Below are positions 60,101-64,000 of a stretch of DNA of 64,000 nucleotides, in pieces. Numbering within the stretch: position 1 is the stretch's first letter; each line of letters starts with the position of its first letter. The stretch covers positions 1-64,000 of the forward strand of contig CAJNYU010001954.1 in assembly GCA_905331475.1 (NCBI GenBank). Direction: 5' to 3'. The DNA is from Rotaria socialis (taxonomy: Eukaryota > Rotifera > Eurotatoria > Philodinida > Philodinidae). Below the pieces are notes generated by a model. That model was not told the DNA's origin and ran no database searches. It saw only the letters and a list, made by a program, of their open reading frames with translations. The translations under genes and the position numbers were made by a program.

Positions 60101-60439
60101 AGCACACACCGGCTGATGACTATACACAGAAAACGAAAATCCGACACAAACACAAACATAGTTTCAGGATAAAATATGAATAAAATAATCACAAAACATA
60201 CTGTTTTTTTTGTTAGTTTTCGTTTTTACAATATCGAAAACAAAAATAATTATTGCATTGGTTAAGCAAACGTATACAGAAAAAAAAGCGATCGAAATCA
60301 TCATACTCTTGAGCATTTCGACATTTGTTTTAGTTTTGGACGGAAAAAATTGATTTAAAATGTAAGAGAATAAAGAAAAGAAAACCATACGTGTGTTCTT
60401 ATACTCGTCTCTATATACACTCGAATTTATATAGCATTG
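57121..60439. other. 3.3-kb intergenic region with a hAT-type MITE
   Basis: AT-rich, with no supported gene. It contains the element at 59628-60009. A 62-codon ORF at 59101 has no supporting features. The segment 59400-59520 has a slightly tRNA-like appearance on the minus strand but does not fold convincingly. Confidence 0.55.
59620..60017. mobile_element. 382-bp hAT-type MITE with perfect 8-bp target duplication
   Basis: The element runs 59628-60009. The left terminus is TAGGAATGTGCAGTGTC and the right terminus (complement) is TAGGCATGTGCAGTGTC, 16 of 17 matching. The flanking 8 bp are TTTATTAT on both sides (59620-59627 and 60010-60017). An 8-bp duplication is the hAT signature. The interior is packed with CACTGA/TCAGTG and ACACCGA hexamers in both orientations, so it can fold extensively. 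It has no coding capacity. Confidence 0.85.
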
Positions 60440-63108
60440 TTATGCTATCGAATCCCAATCGAATGCTGGCTCTTCTTCCATTACCACTGGAAGAGTGTTA
60501 TTCTAAAAGCAAAACATGAAGTCCTCAATTAAAAAGATAATTATGTTATTAACTGATTCCAATGTTGCCCTATTTGATATAACCGATGGTCGAATTTGTG
60601 CAAACGATTCATCTATAAAACAGAAAAGAAAAATATAAGTATATATTGTGATTATACAACAATTGATATCGCTCATTAAAACGCAACAACTAGAGGTTTG
60701 GGAATGCTTGTGTGAACACAGAATTGTATTAACTTAATTGGCATGGATTCGTGTTGTAGTGTTCCTATTAACGAATGATTAGAGTTCATCGGATCCAAGA
60801 ATTTCAAGGTACTCTTAAAATTGTTTTCAATAAGCTTGAGACTTGTCGAGTAAAATTGGCGAAAATTCATAAAATTTTCAGGGCCAGGCCCGATGGTATC
60901 TACTAAGGATACGCATCCATAAATAGACTAAGAAAAAAAAAGGTTTCACATCGGTTCTATGTGTAAAGTGCTAAACATCAGCAGAATTATGATTCTTTTT
61001 TAAATTCAACTCGACATGTTCAAATTTAGAGTTCGATTATTTCTTTATTCTATATTAAAGACACAAGCTATATCATCGCAAGATTCTTCTTACAAGATCT
61101 TACTTGGTTTTTTTGATCGTGCTAAACTTGTTATTCCAGTATAATCGAAGAAGGATGAAAGTGACGAAGCAAGATCAATCAGTTTATCTCGATCTTGTTC
61201 GTGTAATGTTGAATTCGTTAAAAAGTCATCCAGGAATTCTAGAATAAGAATATTTATTTCGAGAGAAATATTATGAAAATATTTACCACAATAAGGTTTA
61301 ACATCAATATCATTCCAATTTATTTCTCCGCTTGATGCTATTTTTATACTTTGAAAGAAACTATTCGACTCACCATTAGGAAATAAATCAGAAGTCCAAT
61401 CATTTCTATTATTAGAATTTATTAATGATCCATCTATTTTTATATAATGTAGTAAAATATAAAGTAAAAGCTTTTTTTTAACGTACCTAAATTTTGTCCA
61501 AATGCGGATGTTGAACTTTCTAAGATTTGCTGTTGAAAAAGACGAAACGAAGCAGTTAACTCAGCATTCAAATCATCCAATTGCATTAGAGCAGACTATT
61601 TAGAAAAAACAAACAAACATCTTTAAACTTGAGTCAATGATAATCTTAATGAAAATCGAAGTGTTTTATATAATCTTTAAAAATATAATAGTGCGAATCT
61701 TATCGACTTGAAAATCACATGCATCGCGATAGACACTTGTTTTCATTGTTCACTAAAAATGTTGCTGAGTCTTATAGGGAAAAAAACCGTCTAAAGGTTA
61801 GTGACGTTCCACAATTGAATGTTAAGCTTCTTCTGTGAACTATTCCAAAGTAGACTCGACTAAAAATCGGAAGTCAACAAACGATTCTGGCTCTTTTTGT
61901 TTTTCTTCGATAAATTACAACAATTGTTGACTTCCATTTTTATAATTCTCGATTTACAACGTCACAGGTAGTCTACAGGAAGAAGATATATTTTTATCCA
62001 CAAGTACAGATATTCTTTTAAATCAACTTCCAAGTTCTGATAAACTTTAACAGAATCGTAAACGTATAATAATGATTTAAATCGAGATAAATTTAAGTTA
62101 TAAAGGAAAATAATGCTATGTATTGAAAACAAAGAATCAGTTTCAAATCTTTAGAATAATTCATGTTACAAATGAATATTAATCTTACATGTGCTGTGAT
62201 AGACATTCTTGAATCTGATTCATCAGTTGATGATGATTGTCCTTCAACACTACTTATATCACCACATATCATAGGATTATTGTGCGTATAGATACCAGGT
62301 GGTTGTTGAATTAAAGTAACTGGCGATGAAGGATATATTTGCGGAGATGGTTGTGTGTCTTCGGACTGACAAAGAAAACAAATGATTCATTTCCCTTCAG
62401 GACAACATTCTTTATCTTCTTTTTAATTACTTTTCTTTTTCGATGATGCATTTGATTGTTACTTTCACAAGCTTCTTCGACTGCCCAATACGAACCCTAA
62501 TAAAAAAAAAAGAAAGAAACAAATACATAAATTAAAAATAATTAAAATAATAATAAATAATATATTCTACTTTTCCAGGATCATTTGTACTTCGTTGTAG
62601 TCTTTTGAAACATTTATTTAACGATAAATTATGACGAATGGAGTTCTATAATGAAACATCGTATATAGAGTAATTCATAGTTTCTATCGCTAACCTTCCA
62701 TTTTGGTGGTGCGTTGCGAAAATACGGATAAGAATCAGTAATCCATTGATAAATTTCATTTAATGTCATTCGTCGTGTTCTCGTACTGAGAATGGCCTGT
62801 CGAATCAATGTAACATAACTATACGGAGGTTTAACATGAATATTTTCATGAAAAGTGCTTGTCGGTGTTTCAATTTCAGTTGCTTCAATTTTATGTTGAA
62901 CAAATGTTGTCGTAGGTACTGATTGTTTAATAGGTGGTGATATTGTCGTTGCAGCTGTTGTTGCTGCTGCTGCTGATGATGATGATGAATTTTCGCCGAT
63001 TTGCATATTTGGTAGCCATTCTATTGATGTTAAACTACTGTCTAATAACGAACCAGTAGATATACCAGTTGAGGATTTCTTTTTAGTCTGCGCTTTTCGC
63101 AGGAGCAT
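60440..63108 (-). CDS. Forkhead transcription factor, FOXJ2/3-like
   Basis: Nine exons join in frame to 414 aa. They are about 63108-62695, 62645-62571, 62496-62431, 62365-62189, 61595-61487, 61433-61287, 61238-61104, 60612-60554 and 60502-60440. The forkhead domain (residues about 92-170) reads [33 protein letters not shown], then [15 protein letters not shown] and DPGKGSYWAV. The EIYQWI and GSYWA features favour the FOXJ2/3 subgroup. The downstream [27 protein letters not shown] and [14 protein letters not shown] resemble the conserved C-terminal regions of FOXJ3. The protein ends in an acidic [12 protein letters not shown]. It is a nuclear DNA-binding regulator. The ATG used lies just inside an exon with a splice acceptor at about 63119, so a non-coding or coding 5' exon exists upstream. 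Confidence 0.88.
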
Positions 63109-63263
63109 ATGTCGATCTAGAATAAACTCAATGTGAGTTTATCACGATAAGACATATTTTTCTATCCATTAAAATAAACAAAAAAAACATGTGACAGCCC
63201 TATCTCTTTAACATAATACATCTGAATACAAAAAATTAATAAATATAGATATTGCACTCTAAT

Positions 63264-63990
63264 CTATTGTTGAGTTATTTCTTTATCTGTTCCATATAAA
63301 CGATATTCATAAGAATAAGTTCGATAATTTCCTAAGAAATTAAAATTAAGTTTAAAATTAAAATTTTTCATTGAAATATTTACGACATTCCAAACCACAT
63401 TTTGGTGATTCACAATTGGTACATGGTATAAAGCAGCCGGGACATTTTGAACGATTACAATCACATCGATCTCCTCGATCAGTTATAAGCAGACCAGATT
63501 CATCATATAATGGTTTATTTGTACTAGAATAAAAATAGATTGCTTTTAAAAATTTATATGAATCATCGGCTACTTGACCAGATCGTGATTCGAAAACTCT
63601 TGATATTTAAAATAATGCTTACTTAAGTTTTTCTTGTAAACATTTTTGTCGAGTTTTGGGACGTCTTGCTGGTACATTGGCTACATTGACTAAATTCTTT
63701 GGGCCGGGATTTTTAAAACCAAGACGTTGAAGAGTTCGCTCCTAATTTTGAATCACAAAAAAACCACATATTCATGTATGGTTAAATACGCAATTGCTTA
63801 CTTTTCGTTTTTGTCTTTCAACTTCACCAGGTGATGAAGGTTGAGGCGACAATGAAGAGCCAGAATACAAACCATTACCAGCATTCATCAATGGAAGATG
63901 AGAGCGCCGACTAAAAAGCATACTATTGGATGATATAGTTGTTGGTGATTTTATTTTTCGATCATTGATGATGCTTCTTGGAAAGGATGA
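63264..63990 (-). CDS. ARL14EP: ARL14EP-like protein, 5' end outside the window
   Basis: Four exons on the minus strand (63990-63802, 63741-63623, 63523-63384, 63331-63264) join in frame for 171 residues. The first has a splice acceptor at the window edge, so the start lies beyond 64000. The C-terminal domain shows YDESGLLITDRGDRCDC, CPGCFIPCTNCESPKCGLEC, the cysteine pattern of the ARF7EP_C domain of ARL14 effector protein, a likely zinc-binding module. In vertebrates ARL14EP links ARL14 vesicles to myosin 1E, and related proteins act in chromatin complexes. The tail after the Cys-rich domain ends KEITQQ. The N-terminal part is Ser/Pro-rich. It is head-to-tail with the FOXJ-like gene, about 150 bp apart. 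Confidence 0.8.
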
Positions 63991-64000
63991 CTACAAGTAA

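Noticed and set aside
60676-60930. 64-codon minus-strand ORF inside the FOXJ-like gene
   Set aside because: If spliced in it would shift the frame to an early stop. Skipping it gives exact phase agreement between flanking exons, so I treat it as intron.
1-64000. CRISPR arrays, bacterial operons, rRNA genes
   Set aside because: No regularly spaced identical repeats with unique spacers, no bacterial gene organisation and no rRNA-like conserved sequence were seen.

Overview
The window is animal nuclear DNA and most probably comes from a bdelloid rotifer. This is an inference from several signs. The sequence is AT-rich and gene-dense, with many introns of about 45-70 nt that have clean GT..AG ends. 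Clear metazoan genes are present (TRPM-type channel, KCNQ-type K+ channel, METTL14, RRP8, SLC7 cationic amino acid transporter, FOXJ2/3-type forkhead factor, ARL14EP). An intronless gene of bacterial type sits among them. A short (TGTGGG)n tract is present, the unit reported for bdelloid telomeres. FG-GAP and GH16-ricin genes of the kind common in bdelloids are also found. No phylogeny or search was run.

Layout. 1-1.02 kb: GC-richer dispersed repeats with CCTGGGT-type ends and a telomere-like tract. 1.27-2.26 kb (-): type II membrane trypsin-like protease. 2.45-about 5.05 kb (-): unrecognised multi-exon gene with a foldback element in one intron. 5.44-14.97 kb (+): 24-exon TRPM-like channel, with a hAT-type MITE in one intron and another repeat in a second. 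15.23-16.49 kb (-): KCNQ-like K+ channel. 17.55-19.01 kb (+): small secreted protein. 20.17-21.50 kb (+): intronless FAD-dependent dehydrogenase of the COG2509 type, a transfer candidate. 21.5-24.7 kb: non-coding with two inverted-repeat elements. 24.75-26.17 kb (-): decayed nucleoredoxin/ZZ-finger gene. 27.55-27.85 kb (+): secreted Cys-repeat protein. 29.69-31.23 kb (+): intronless cytochrome P450 broken by one TGA. 32.3-33.05 kb: 729-bp TIR element. 33.46-34.86 kb (+): GH16-like/ricin-lectin secreted protein with a degenerate catalytic motif. 35.5-36.0 kb (-): FG-GAP fragment. 36.0-37.04 kb: TACGG-rich repeat with a hAT transposase remnant. 37.81-40.25 kb (-): METTL14. 41.08-44.36 kb (+): SLC7 transporter. 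45.14-46.38 kb (+): RRP8. 46.65-55.10 kb: three low-complexity genes whose products begin with Met-Gly (one -, two +). 56.48-57.12 kb (+): secreted prohormone-like protein. 57.1-60.4 kb: non-coding with a 382-bp hAT-type MITE bearing a perfect 8-bp target duplication. 60.44-63.11 kb (-): FOXJ2/3-like factor. 63.26-63.99 kb (-): ARL14EP-like gene running off the right edge.

The genes do not form one pathway; this looks like ordinary gene-dense metazoan chromatin. METTL14 (m6A writer subunit) and RRP8 (nucleolar methyltransferase) are both RNA-biology genes but are not otherwise linked here. The best candidate for something undescribed is the 46.6-55.1 kb cluster. It encodes disordered Gly/Met-Pro-Gln/Gln-Phe-Gly repeat proteins. 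Two of the three have a good N-myristoylation context, and two end in a Cys-Cys-containing hydrophobic tail. The second theme is gene decay and transfer: an intronless bacterial-type oxidoreductase, a P450 with one nonsense codon, a multiply broken nucleoredoxin, a GH16 domain lacking its nucleophile, and a family of short non-autonomous TIR elements, two of them with hAT hallmarks.
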